Shown piece by piece: positions 53,246-62,404 of a stretch of DNA of 64,000 bases. The number at the start of each line of letters is the position of its first letter. The first letter of the stretch is position 1. Under the pieces are notes generated by a model. The model did not search any database. It saw only the letters and a list, made by a program, of their open reading frames with translations, and was not told where the DNA came from. The stretch covers positions 1 to 64,000 of the forward strand of contig JAVEZQ010000010.1 in assembly GCA_034002905.1 (NCBI GenBank). The letters run 5' to 3'. Position numbers and translations under genes: made by a program. The stretch comes from UBA8914 sp034002905 (GTDB lineage: Bacteria; Pseudomonadota; Alphaproteobacteria; UBA9219).

Positions 53246-53337
53246 TTATACTTGACCAACGGCCTGTTATCGGCCAAAAAACGACGCAATTTCTGTTGCG
53301 CACGCAGTGACCTAACGTGATGAGCGAAGTGTGAACG

Positions 53338-54231
53338 ATGCCCAGTTTAAAAGACCTTAAAAACCGTATCGCCAGCGTCAAATCGACGCGCAAGATTACG
53401 TCGGCCATGAAAATGGTGGCAGCCAGCAAGCTGCGACGTGCTCAGGATCTGGCCGAGGCTTCTCGCCCTTATTCGATAGCGATGTCGCGTATGTTGTCCA
53501 ATCTTGTCTCGACGGCGGGCATATTGGACGAAGATCTCCCCCTTCTTGTCGGGACAGGGAGCGATAAGACAGTTCTGTTGATCGTAATGACGTCTGATCG
53601 CGGCCTGTGCGGTGCGTTCAATGGTTCGATCATTCGCGAGACGCGTCGTCGTATTGTGGCCCTTGAGGCTAAAGGCAAGAGCGTCAAGCTGATGTGCATT
53701 GGGCGCAAGGCTTATAACTTGCTTCATCGTGAGCACGAGTCCAAGATCATCTTTTCGGCGGAAAGTGCTGCCAAGAAAAGCGTTGATATTTCTGATGCCG
53801 AGGACATCATTGTCAAAGCACTGCAGGAATTTGAGAACGGTTCTTTTGACGAGGCTTATATTGTCTTCAACCGCTTCAAGTCTGCGATATCACAGGTTGT
53901 GACAGTTGATCGCTTGATCCCCTTTGTACCGACCGACAGCGATTTGAAGCCGCAGGCAAAAGGCGAAGCGCCTTTGGGCTATGAGTTGTTCGAACCTGCG
54001 CAGGTTGAACTTATTGATGCCTTGTTGCGCCGGAACCTGATGGTTCAGACTTATGCGGCTTTGCTGGAGAGTTCTGCGGGCGAGCAGGGCGCACGTATGA
54101 CGGCCATGGATAATGCAACCCGCAATGCGGGCGACATGATTGACCGCTTGACGCTCAATTACAATAGAAGCCGTCAGGCCTACATCACGAAAGAGCTGAT
54201 CGAGATCATCTCGGGGGCTGAAGCAGTTTAA
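53338..54231 (+). CDS. atpG: F1 ATP synthase gamma subunit
   Basis: The rotating central stalk of F1. The 297-residue protein has the N-terminal helix KDLKNRIASVKSTRKITSAMKMVAASKLRRAQ and the C-terminal helix with RMTAMDNATRNAGDMIDRLTL, which form the coiled coil. The Rossmann-like middle is present. It is followed by atpD, but atpH and atpA, which normally precede atpG, are not here. Confidence 0.97.
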   Translation: MPSLKDLKNRIASVKSTRKITSAMKMVAASKLRRAQDLAEASRPYSIAMSRMLSNLVSTAGILDEDLPLLVGTGSDKTVLLIVMTSDRGLCGAFNGSIIRETRRRIVALEAKGKSVKLMCIGRKAYNLLHREHESKIIFSAESAAKKSVDISDAEDIIVKALQEFENGSFDEAYIVFNRFKSAISQVVTVDRLIPFVPTDSDLKPQAKGEAPLGYELFEPAQVELIDALLRRNLMVQTYAALLESSAGEQGARMTAMDNATRNAGDMIDRLTLNYNRSRQAYITKELIEIISGAEAV

Positions 54232-54271
54232 CGAATAGACATTAGATTAGGAAAGACAAGGAAAGGGACCA

Positions 54272-55693
54272 ATGACAACCAAGAGCGAAGGCCATATCAC
54301 ACAGGTTATGGGTGCTGTTGTAGACGTTCATTTCGAGGGCAAGCTGCCATCCATTTTGAACGCGTTGACCACAGAGATCGAAGGGCGCAAGCTGGTGCTC
54401 GAAGTCGCCCAGCATCTGGGGGAAAACACCGTGCGCGCCATCGCCATGGATACGACGGACGGTATGGTTCGTGGTCAAAAGGTCGCTGATACCGGTTCGC
54501 CCATTATGGTGCCGGTTGGCCCCGAAACGCTTGGCCGTATCTTGAACGTCGTTGGCGAGCCCGTTGACGAGCGTGGCCCTGTTACGGCAAAGCAGCTCTT
54601 CCCAATTCACCGTGACGCGCCAGAGTTCACGGAGCAGTCGACGGAAAAGCAAATCCTTGTCACGGGCATCAAGGTTGTTGACCTTTTGGCCCCATATGCG
54701 CGCGGTGGTAAGATCGGCCTGTTCGGCGGTGCTGGCGTTGGCAAAACGGTTCTTATTCAGGAACTCATCAACAACGTTGCGAAAGCTCACGGTGGTTATT
54801 CGGTGTTTGCTGGTGTGGGAGAACGTACCCGCGAAGGTAACGACCTTTATCACGAAATGATCGACTCCGGTATTATCAAGATGGATGGTCCGGGATCAAA
54901 AGTGGCGCTGGTTTATGGCCAGATGAACGAACCCCCGGGCGCACGTGCACGTGTTGGTTTGACAGGTCTGACCTTGGCCGAATATTTCCGTGATGAGGAA
55001 GGCCAAGACGTTCTTTTCTTCGTGGACAATATCTTCCGTTTCACACAGGCCGGTTCGGAAGTGTCCGCTCTGTTGGGCCGTATTCCTTCGGCGGTTGGTT
55101 ATCAACCGACCTTGGCCACGGATATGGGGGCGCTTCAGGAACGTATTACAACGACGAATAAGGGTTCCATCACCTCGGTGCAGGCTATTTACGTTCCTGC
55201 GGACGACTTGACTGACCCGGCGCCTGCAACATCATTTGCTCACTTGGACGCAACGACCGTTCTTTCGCGTCAGATTGCCGAACTCGGCATCTATCCGGCC
55301 GTTGACCCGCTCGATTCCACTAGCCGTATTCTTGATCCGCTGGTTGTTGGCGAAGAGCACTATGATACAGCTCGTGCGGTCCAGAAAATTCTGCAAACCT
55401 ACAAATCGTTGCAAGACATCATCGCTATCTTGGGAATGGACGAACTTTCGGAAGAAGACCGCCTGATCGTCGCACGCGCTCGTAAGATTCAGCGTTTCTT
55501 GTCACAGCCCTTCCATGTGGCCGAAGTCTTCACGGGTACGCCGGGCGTGTTTGTTAAAATGGAAGATACAATCAAGGGCTTTAAGGGCATCGTTAATGGT
55601 GAATATGACCATTTGCCTGAGGCGGCCTTTTATATGGTCGGAACGATCGAGGAAGCTGTGGCCAAGGCTGATAAGATGGCTGCTGCCGCTTAA
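54272..55693 (+). CDS. atpD: F1 ATP synthase beta subunit
   Basis: Catalytic subunit of ATP synthase, 473 residues. Walker A GGAGVGKTVLIQ, the catalytic Glu in GVGERTREGND, Walker B VLFFVDNIFRF and the DELSEED loop are intact. The ATG has a GGGA site. It lies 40 bases after atpG and 35 before atpC. Confidence 0.98.
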   Translation: MTTKSEGHITQVMGAVVDVHFEGKLPSILNALTTEIEGRKLVLEVAQHLGENTVRAIAMDTTDGMVRGQKVADTGSPIMVPVGPETLGRILNVVGEPVDERGPVTAKQLFPIHRDAPEFTEQSTEKQILVTGIKVVDLLAPYARGGKIGLFGGAGVGKTVLIQELINNVAKAHGGYSVFAGVGERTREGNDLYHEMIDSGIIKMDGPGSKVALVYGQMNEPPGARARVGLTGLTLAEYFRDEEGQDVLFFVDNIFRFTQAGSEVSALLGRIPSAVGYQPTLATDMGALQERITTTNKGSITSVQAIYVPADDLTDPAPATSFAHLDATTVLSRQIAELGIYPAVDPLDSTSRILDPLVVGEEHYDTARAVQKILQTYKSLQDIIAILGMDELSEEDRLIVARARKIQRFLSQPFHVAEVFTGTPGVFVKMEDTIKGFKGIVNGEYDHLPEAAFYMVGTIEEAVAKADKMAAAA

Positions 55694-55728
55694 GCGACGG
55701 GTTCAATCGACACGAGGATGGGGGAGTA

Positions 55729-56121
55729 ATGTCCAACCAGATACAGTTTCAACTTGTTTCGCCGCAAAAGCGGTATTGCGACAAGCCCGTGGCCATGGTC
55801 ACAGTACCCGGCGAGCAAGGGTGCTTTGGCGTGATGGCTGGACATGCGCCCTTGGCGGCAGCCATTGGCAACGGCGTTTTGGAAACGTATGACGAGGATA
55901 CCACAAGCTTGGCCAAGCGTTGGTTTGTTGCTGGGGGGTTCTGCGAAGTCGTGGCACATCGTTGCACCGTTCTTGCCGATCAAGTTATTGAAATCGACGC
56001 TCTGAACCGTGAGGAAATCGAGGCCGAAATCAGGACGCTTGCTAAAACGAAGGGTGATGGTGTTACCGTTTTGAAGAAGATTGCCCTTGCGGAAGCCAAG
56101 CTGCAGGCGTTGCAAGCCTGA
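55729..56121 (+). CDS. atpC: F1 ATP synthase epsilon subunit
   Basis: A 130-residue rotor-stalk protein that couples F1 to Fo and inhibits hydrolysis. It has the N-terminal beta sandwich (PGEQGCFGVMAGHAPL) and the C-terminal helical pair. Length is slightly short but typical for Alphaproteobacteria. A SnoaL-like gene follows before the terminator. Confidence 0.95.
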   Translation: MSNQIQFQLVSPQKRYCDKPVAMVTVPGEQGCFGVMAGHAPLAAAIGNGVLETYDEDTTSLAKRWFVAGGFCEVVAHRCTVLADQVIEIDALNREEIEAEIRTLAKTKGDGVTVLKKIALAEAKLQALQA

Positions 56122-56158
56122 GCTCTGTAACACTATTTATCACTGAAGGAGACAAACT

Positions 56159-56587
56159 ATGGGATCTTGCGGTTCACATTGTTGTTGCGTAGCCAAAGAA
56201 ACAGATGACGTTGTTGCCGTTAAGGAAGCGTTGAACACATGGCTGAATGCTATCTCGATCGGTGCCCCCGATGCTGTTATGACGCTTTATGCCGATGACG
56301 CCGTCGTGTTGCTAGCATTTGCGCCGGGCGTTCATGCGAACCCCGCCAAGCGTCTTGAGTATTTCAAAATGTTTACGGCGAATGAAAATCTTCAGTGCAA
56401 GATTGACGAGCTTCATACGCGTGTTTTTGGCGATATTGGCATCAATAGCGGTCTTTATACCTTTACCTTCAAGAAGAACGGGCAGGATGTTTCGATGGCT
56501 GCACGTTTCAGCTTTGTGTACAAGAAAACGGCGCTTGGCTGGTTGATCGTCGACCAACATTCTTCTTTGGTGCCTGCTGGTCACTAA
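56159..56587 (+). CDS. SnoaL/SgcJ-like protein with Cys-rich N-terminus
   Basis: A 142-residue protein of the NTF2-like fold: TWLNAISIGAPDAVMTLYADDAVVLLAF, then SGLYTFTF and GWLIVDQHSS, as in SgcJ/EcaC-type proteins. The first ten residues are MGSCGSHCCC, with four closely spaced cysteines that could bind a metal or cofactor. The strong ribosome site AAGGAG and position between atpC and the terminator suggest co-transcription with the ATP synthase genes. Function unknown. Confidence 0.75.
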   Translation: MGSCGSHCCCVAKETDDVVAVKEALNTWLNAISIGAPDAVMTLYADDAVVLLAFAPGVHANPAKRLEYFKMFTANENLQCKIDELHTRVFGDIGINSGLYTFTFKKNGQDVSMAARFSFVYKKTALGWLIVDQHSSLVPAGH

Positions 56588-56607
56588 TTAACTGGTATGT
56601 CATATAA

Positions 56608-56638
56608 AAAGGCGGCTTTTTCACGGCCGCCTTTTTTT
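56608..56638 (+). terminator. Terminator of the atp operon
   Basis: Stem GGCGGC/GCCGCC with flanking AAA/TTT and seven T on the plus strand, 21 bases past the SnoaL-like gene. Confidence 0.88.
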
Positions 56639-56705
56639 CTTTGTTGCAAGCGCTTGAAATGTGCAATCATCCCCTTAATCTTAAGCTGAGTAACTCGTTA
56701 GAGCT

Positions 56706-58022
56706 GTGTTCCAAGATACGATCATCATATTTTTGCTTATGCTAATGAACGGCTTTTTCGCCATGGCGGAGCTGGCTATTGTTTCGGCGCGCCGGACGCG
56801 GCTTAAACAGATTGCAGAAGAAAAAAAGAGCAAGGGCGCTAAAAAAGCATTGATGCTGGCTGAAGACCCCGGTGCCTATTTATCGGTTGTTCAGATCGGG
56901 GTGACGTTAAACACTATTTTTGCGGGGGCCTATTCGGGCGCGACCATGTCGGATGCTCTTGCCGACTACCTCAATCGCTTTCCCTTGATTGCTCCCTATT
57001 CCCATGAACTCGCGTTCGCACTTATCGTGGGCATTGTCGGATATTCGACATTGATTATCGGGGAGCTGGTGCCTAAACGTATCGCGCTTGCCTATGCCGA
57101 GCCGATTGCTATCAAAGTTGCCGTTTTTATGGATGGTCTGGCAAAGATTATGTTGCCCCTGATTTTGGTGATGAGGTTTTCAACTGATCTCATCCTGAAA
57201 CTGATAGGCCTTGACCAACCGACTGATACAAATGTGACGGAAGATGAAATCAAAACGTTGATAGCGGAAGGTACCGCAAAGGGGGTATTTAAACCCGGCG
57301 AGAAAGACATGCTTGAGGGGGTTATGCGTCTTGCCGACTGGAGTGTCCGCACCATCATGACTCCGCGTATCGATATGGTCTGGCTTGGCATTGAAGATAA
57401 GATCGAGGACAATCTTTCTGAAATTTGCGCAAGTGGTTATACGCGCTTTCCTGTTGCGTGCGGCGATATGGAAGAGGTTCTCGGTATTGTTCATACGAAA
57501 GACTTGCTGACCCAGTCTTTGACATCCCGAATACTCGATTTTCAAGACATCTTGCGACAGCCGCTTTTTGTCCCAGATACAACGCCGGTTTTGCGTCTTC
57601 TTGATATGTTCCGTCAGTCGGGACAGAATTTGGCGATTATTATGGATGAATATGGCAGCGTCGAAGGGATGGTAACCTCGAATGATATATTAGAGGCGAT
57701 CACTGGCGCTTTGCCCGAAACAGAGGAAGACAGCGAGGAGAACCCCGTCCAGCGTGAAGATGGAAGCTGGCTGATTGACGGGATGACGCCGATTGAGGAA
57801 GTGGAAACATTAATCGGGATGAAGAATCTGCGTGAAGGTGGGGAGTTTCATACGATTGCGGGGTTCATGATCGATAAGCTGGGGCGTATCCCGACTGCGG
57901 GGGATTTCTTTCATTGGGGAGAGGCTCGTTTCGAAGTTGTCGATATGGATGGACGTCGTGTCGATAAAGTTCTGGTGTTGCCTCCTGCGCCCGAACAGTC
58001 GGAGGACCAAGAGATCGACTAG
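56706..58022 (+). CDS. Hemolysin-family CNNM/CBS membrane protein
   Basis: A 438-residue membrane protein of the HlyC/CorC family, proposed to export magnesium or cobalt. The CNNM domain with three or four helices spans residues 1-175 (starting FLLMLMNGFFAMAELAIVSARR). A CBS pair follows (about 200-330; MTPRIDMVWL and IIMDEYGSVEGMVT), and a CorC/HlyC domain ends the protein (DGMTPIEEVETLIG). The GTG start has only a weak ribosome site. Length is normal. Confidence 0.9.
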   Translation: MFQDTIIIFLLMLMNGFFAMAELAIVSARRTRLKQIAEEKKSKGAKKALMLAEDPGAYLSVVQIGVTLNTIFAGAYSGATMSDALADYLNRFPLIAPYSHELAFALIVGIVGYSTLIIGELVPKRIALAYAEPIAIKVAVFMDGLAKIMLPLILVMRFSTDLILKLIGLDQPTDTNVTEDEIKTLIAEGTAKGVFKPGEKDMLEGVMRLADWSVRTIMTPRIDMVWLGIEDKIEDNLSEICASGYTRFPVACGDMEEVLGIVHTKDLLTQSLTSRILDFQDILRQPLFVPDTTPVLRLLDMFRQSGQNLAIIMDEYGSVEGMVTSNDILEAITGALPETEEDSEENPVQREDGSWLIDGMTPIEEVETLIGMKNLREGGEFHTIAGFMIDKLGRIPTAGDFFHWGEARFEVVDMDGRRVDKVLVLPPAPEQSEDQEID

Positions 58023-58294
58023 TTGTCTCAGTGTGTTGGCAAGGCAGAAAGTCTTCTAAAAGGCAAGAAAAATGAGGGAGATAAAGGTTAAAAAAGTTGT
58101 TGTCCTTAGCGCCAAGAGCGTTTAAGAAGGATATATAGTTATGAAGTATCCGTCCCTTGATGGGGCTGGAAAAATGAGGCCAAGGTGCCCAACGATAGCA
58201 AGGTATTCCCGTGCAAGAGGGAGAAAAGGACCTTGATCGTAGTAACAGCAACCGAATAGACGTTGAGAATAGCTTGAACGATAGGAAGAACAGC

Positions 58295-58879
58295 ATGAGA
58301 CAAGGTGGTCCCGGCGCGCGGCGCTCACGCGGTCGTCACAATAACGGCTCTGGTAACGGTAATAATAATAACCAGCAGGGTGGCGGTAATCGTGTGCGTT
58401 CTGCTGCGTCGTTGCGTCACCAAACGTTTGACAGCAATGGGCCGGATGTGCGTGTGCGTGGCAATGCGTGGCAGGTCTATGAAAAGTACCAGTCCTTGGC
58501 GCATGATGCGTCGACAAGTGGTGATCGCGTTATGGCGGAAAATTATCTGCAGCATGCCGAGCATTACTATCGAATCATTGAGGCAATCGAAGAGGCGACA
58601 CAGGCCGAACAGCGCAAGCGTGAGCCGGCGCCTACTCCGTTCGATGCGCAGCCGGAGATGCCGTCGAATTATTTCACGCCTGACGGACAACTTGCTGCGG
58701 CCCAACCCCAGCCTGTCACTTCTGGTGAGGCTCCTGTAGAAAGAAAGGCTCCCGATTCATTGATGCCGGTGGATCAGACGCAAGGGGAGGAAAAGTCCTC
58801 CAGCCCTTTCTTCTCGGCGCAGGAGATTGAGGCGGAGCAAGATAGCTCTCTCCTGCAGAAGATTGCTGTCCAACGATAA
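58295..58879 (+). CDS. DUF4167 domain protein
   Basis: A 194-residue protein of an alphaproteobacterial family of unknown function. The N-terminus is Arg/Gly/Asn-rich and low in complexity (about residues 1-40), which suggests RNA or DNA binding. The conserved block reads SNGPDVRVRGNAWQVYEKY, followed by DRVMAENYLQHAEHYYRII. The rest is Pro/Gln/Glu-rich. ATG 58295 was chosen over an upstream in-frame GTG because AGGAAG lies before it and the family starts with this basic tail. mtaB follows after four bases. Confidence 0.85.
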   Translation: MRQGGPGARRSRGRHNNGSGNGNNNNQQGGGNRVRSAASLRHQTFDSNGPDVRVRGNAWQVYEKYQSLAHDASTSGDRVMAENYLQHAEHYYRIIEAIEEATQAEQRKREPAPTPFDAQPEMPSNYFTPDGQLAAAQPQPVTSGEAPVERKAPDSLMPVDQTQGEEKSSSPFFSAQEIEAEQDSSLLQKIAVQR

Positions 58880-58883
58880 AGCC

Positions 58884-60173
58884 GTGCCTTCTGACATCAC
58901 GATCATAACCTTTGGTTGTCGATTGAATAGTTATGAGTCGGAGGTCATGCGCGAGCATGCTGCGAAGGCAGGATTGCACGATATAGTGATCTTTAACGGC
59001 TGTGCCGTTACGGCTGAGGCTGAGCGCCAGCTTCGCCAGTCTATCCGCAAAGCCAAGCGAGAAAATCCAAACCTCAAAGTAATTGTGACGGGATGTGCTG
59101 CCCAGATCAATCCGGATCACTACGCTCAAATGAACGAGGTTGATTTTGTCGTCGGCAATGACGCCAAGATGAAGCTGGAAACCTTTCGCGACATTGCCGC
59201 ACAAATCGCGCAACATCCGCAGGATTTAACGCCAATATGGGTCAGCGATATCCAAAAAATTCGCGAGACGGCCTTGCATCTGGTGCAGGGATTTGAAGGG
59301 CGCACGCGCGCCTTTGTTCAGGTCCAAAACGGCTGCGACCATCGATGCACCTTCTGTATTATTCCGCAAGGTCGCGGCCCATCGCGCTCTGTTGCGCCAA
59401 AAGAGATCGTTGAGCAAATCCGCATACTCGTTGATCAGGGCTATCCAGAGATTGCCCTGACAGGCGTTGATATTGCTTCCTATGGCAAGGATTTGTCACA
59501 TCGGTTGACCTTGGGGCAATTGGTGCAAGAGGTTTTGGCCAAAGTGCCGGCCTTGCAGTGGCTGCGTCTTTCGTCGCTTGATCCCGCCGCGATTGACGAA
59601 GCGTTGTGGCAAGCGTGGGAACAGGATGAACGGCTTTTGCCCTATATGCATCTGTCGCTACAGGCTGGTGATGATGATGTCCTCAAACGCATGGCCCGTC
59701 GGCACAGGCGCAAAGATGTGTTTGATCTGTGTGACCGTGGCCGTTCAATCCGGTCTGATATGACCTTTGGCGCGGATCTTATTGCCGGGTTTCCGACCGA
59801 AACCGATGAGATGTTTGCCAATACGCTTGAGCTTGTTAAAGAAACAGATATAACGTGGTTGCATGTATTTCCCTATTCTGCCCGAAAGGGGACACACGCT
59901 GCTCGCTTGACACAAGTTCCTGTCGCAGAGCGTAAGGCTCGCGCCGCTATGTTGCGCGAAGTGGGGCAAGGTGCCGTTACGTGTCATGTGGATGCGTTGA
60001 TCGGTAAGGAGATGCTGGTTCATGTCGAAAAGCCATCTTTGGGCCGCACACCGACCTTTGCCGAGGCTGTATGGGAGGGCGAAGCCGTGATTGGAACGCT
60101 GATCAAGGTGCGTGGACTTGCCCGCTGTGATGATAAACTGGTTGTTGAAAGAATTGGAGAAGAAGGCGCATGA
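58884..60173 (+). CDS. mtaB: tRNA (t6A37) methylthiotransferase MtaB
   Basis: A 429-residue radical-SAM enzyme that adds a methylthio group to t6A37 of tRNAs. The UPF0004 domain has three cluster cysteines (TFGCRLN, NGCAVT, TGCAAQ). The radical-SAM motif is CDHRCTFC in QNGCDHRCTFCIIP. A TRAM-like segment ends the protein. The GTG at 58884 gives the family start; it lies four bases after the DUF4167 stop. The stop overlaps the ftsY ATG. Confidence 0.92.
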   Translation: MPSDITIITFGCRLNSYESEVMREHAAKAGLHDIVIFNGCAVTAEAERQLRQSIRKAKRENPNLKVIVTGCAAQINPDHYAQMNEVDFVVGNDAKMKLETFRDIAAQIAQHPQDLTPIWVSDIQKIRETALHLVQGFEGRTRAFVQVQNGCDHRCTFCIIPQGRGPSRSVAPKEIVEQIRILVDQGYPEIALTGVDIASYGKDLSHRLTLGQLVQEVLAKVPALQWLRLSSLDPAAIDEALWQAWEQDERLLPYMHLSLQAGDDDVLKRMARRHRRKDVFDLCDRGRSIRSDMTFGADLIAGFPTETDEMFANTLELVKETDITWLHVFPYSARKGTHAARLTQVPVAERKARAAMLREVGQGAVTCHVDALIGKEMLVHVEKPSLGRTPTFAEAVWEGEAVIGTLIKVRGLARCDDKLVVERIGEEGA

Positions 60174-61102
60174 CAGAAGAAAAACAAAGTTGGCTTACAC
60201 GCCTGAAAGACGGGCTCTCCAAATCGACAGCCAAGATTACGGGTGGGATCACAAGCTTGCTGACCAAGCGTAAGCTGGATCATGATGTTCTCAGCGAGCT
60301 TGAGGATATCCTGATTTTAGCTGATCTGGGTCCGGCCACGTCGTCGCGTCTGGTTCAGGCGTTTGGGAAGTCACGGTTCGGCAAAGATGTCTCGGACCAA
60401 GAGGTATGCGAGGCACTCGCCATCGAGATGGAAGCTATCCTTGCCCCTTGTGACTCCCCCTTAAAGCTTGATCCCAAGGCCAAACCTTTTGTGATATTAA
60501 TGGTTGGGGTTAATGGCGCGGGAAAAACAACCACCATCGGCAAGATGGCCAAACAGATGGTTGATGGCGGGTGGCGTGTGATGATGGTTGCGGGCGACAC
60601 GTTTCGCGCAGCGGCGGTCAGTCAGCTTAAGGTTTGGGGTGAGCGTTGTGGCTGTCCCATTATGACCGCGCCACAGGGCAGCGATGCGGCCGCTTTGGCT
60701 TATCAGTCGCTCGAAAAAGCCAAGCGTGAAGGTTATGATGTTCTTATGATCGATACGGCGGGACGTTTGCATAACAAATCCGATCTTATGGCGGAACTCT
60801 CGAAAATCAGCCGTGTTCTCAAAAAGATTGATCCCGATGCGCCACACGCCACGCTGCTCGTCCTTGATGCCACAACGGGCCAGAATGCCTATGCACAGGT
60901 GGAAGTCTTCAAGGAAATGACGGCGATTTCAGGTCTTGTTCTGACTAAGCTGGATGGCAGTGCCAAAGGTGGTGTTGTGGTTGGCCTTGCCGATAAGTTT
61001 AAACTTCCTATTCATGCCGTAGGTGTTGGCGAGCGGATTGATGATCTCCAGCCCTTTGATGCACGTAGTTTCTCTACTTCCTTAATGGGTGTTGAGCCTT
61101 GA
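60170..61102 (+). CDS. ftsY: Signal recognition particle receptor FtsY
   Basis: Membrane-associated SRP receptor GTPase, 310 residues, without the long acidic A domain of E. coli FtsY. The N domain begins WLTRLKDGLSKSTAKITGGI; the G domain has GVNGAGKTTTIGKMA, DTFRAAAVSQL, DTAGRLHNK and TKLDGSAKGG. It overlaps mtaB by four bases, a common alphaproteobacterial arrangement. Confidence 0.97.
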   Translation: MTEEKQSWLTRLKDGLSKSTAKITGGITSLLTKRKLDHDVLSELEDILILADLGPATSSRLVQAFGKSRFGKDVSDQEVCEALAIEMEAILAPCDSPLKLDPKAKPFVILMVGVNGAGKTTTIGKMAKQMVDGGWRVMMVAGDTFRAAAVSQLKVWGERCGCPIMTAPQGSDAAALAYQSLEKAKREGYDVLMIDTAGRLHNKSDLMAELSKISRVLKKIDPDAPHATLLVLDATTGQNAYAQVEVFKEMTAISGLVLTKLDGSAKGGVVVGLADKFKLPIHAVGVGERIDDLQPFDARSFSTSLMGVEP

Positions 61103-61728
61103 TCGACCTTGACGCTTACAAGGCCAAAATCGTTGAAGGCTCCCGTCCCTTTCATGTGGATTACTGGTGCCCGAATGTCGAAGATCATATCGCCCAGACG
61201 CGTCATGAGTTTGTAGGTAAGCCAGAACTTTGTGCTTATCATGCCGGATTAATCATCCGCATTCGTCGCCGATTGGATTTACAGAATTCTCTCGATCAGT
61301 TCTTTTTTATATGGCGAGAGGCCGGGGATTTTCTCCTTGAGCATCTCGATAGCCGCTGGCTGATTTCCGCGCTTGATACATTTGCTGATTACGGCATAAA
61401 AGAAGAGCAAACCTGTGCAATCGCGATCATTGCAATGATGAATATGGCAATGCTGGGGGAAACGGATCACATGCTGTGCGGATCGCCCATGCATCTGCCG
61501 GAAAAGATTCGGGAGAATATGGAGCTTTATCCTGACATCTGGGACAAGCGTCGTGTCTTTCATCTGGATGGTGATGATACTTTTGCAAACACTTTGCGCC
61601 GCCTGCGACGGATTTTTGCTGGCCAAACCATGCTAATGAAAATTTGCGAGCACATGGTCGTCAAGATGTTTGAGGGAGAATCAGTTCTCTCGCGTCTTGC
61701 TGCACGTCATGCGCGTGGCCTGTGGTGA
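61099..61728 (+). CDS. Hypothetical protein downstream of ftsY
   Basis: I do not recognise this 209-residue protein. It begins with a TTG that overlaps the ftsY stop (TTGA), suggesting translational coupling. The sequence is helical and rich in Arg, Met and His, with no signal peptide or membrane segment. Its stop is two bases from the convergent phosphatase gene. Confidence 0.6.
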   Translation: MIDLDAYKAKIVEGSRPFHVDYWCPNVEDHIAQTRHEFVGKPELCAYHAGLIIRIRRRLDLQNSLDQFFFIWREAGDFLLEHLDSRWLISALDTFADYGIKEEQTCAIAIIAMMNMAMLGETDHMLCGSPMHLPEKIRENMELYPDIWDKRRVFHLDGDDTFANTLRRLRRIFAGQTMLMKICEHMVVKMFEGESVLSRLAARHARGLW

Positions 61729-61730
61729 TG

Positions 61731-62321
61731 TTAGTCTTTCATCCAATGATCGCCTTGGCCCTTGTCGTTTAAATATGTGGCAAAAACTTCGGGGCTGTAG
61801 AACGAGCCGATCCATCGGGACAAGGGCAGCGTGTTATTCGTGTTCGCATAATAATCGAGAAAAGCCGCAATCCACCGTTGGTAGGGTTTGGGGCGGTGTA
61901 AATAGGGAAAGGCGCGCAGATGTTTTTGTGCCTCGGCCATGGCTTCTGGACCCTTTTGGTCAAGCAGGAACAAGGCACTCACCAACCCCGTCCGATCGGC
62001 CCCGCCGGAGCATTTAATCAAAAGCGGTTTGGGAAGCGTTTGTAAGGCATCAAGAATATCTATAAGGGTTTGCCGAGAGGGGAGCCTTTTACTGCTGAGC
62101 GTAATATTTTTGTGTTGGCAGCCATGCGCCGCGCAAGCTTCGATCTCGTCGTGATACCAAGCCGCATTTTGGTTCTCGCCACGCAGATTGAGGACAGAAG
62201 CAAATCCATGGCCGTGCAGGATCCCGTCCCATTGGCCACGGAAGAAAGGTTGAGCGCATCGTGCGACATCTGGCGTCACATAATGCAGGTTGGCCAGAAA
62301 GCTAGCGGGTCGTTTGTGCAT
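61731..62321 (-). CDS. Dual-specificity/tyrosine phosphatase-like protein
   Basis: A 196-residue cysteine-based phosphatase. The P-loop is KCSGGADRTG, matching CX5R, and the upstream VLNLRGENQ segment with the following NITLSSKRLP block fits atypical DSP or Y_phosphatase3 proteins. A general-acid Asp is not certain. The substrate is unknown. No kinase gene is adjacent. Confidence 0.8.
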   Translation of the reverse strand: MHKRPASFLANLHYVTPDVARCAQPFFRGQWDGILHGHGFASVLNLRGENQNAAWYHDEIEACAAHGCQHKNITLSSKRLPSRQTLIDILDALQTLPKPLLIKCSGGADRTGLVSALFLLDQKGPEAMAEAQKHLRAFPYLHRPKPYQRWIAAFLDYYANTNNTLPLSRWIGSFYSPEVFATYLNDKGQGDHWMKD

Positions 62322-62404
62322 CGCGCCTTGTTTGTGTGGTGGTATAAAAAATCCATTGCAACTTATTGATGTGTCAAAACAAAGTCAAGCATACAGGGTG
62401 GGCG

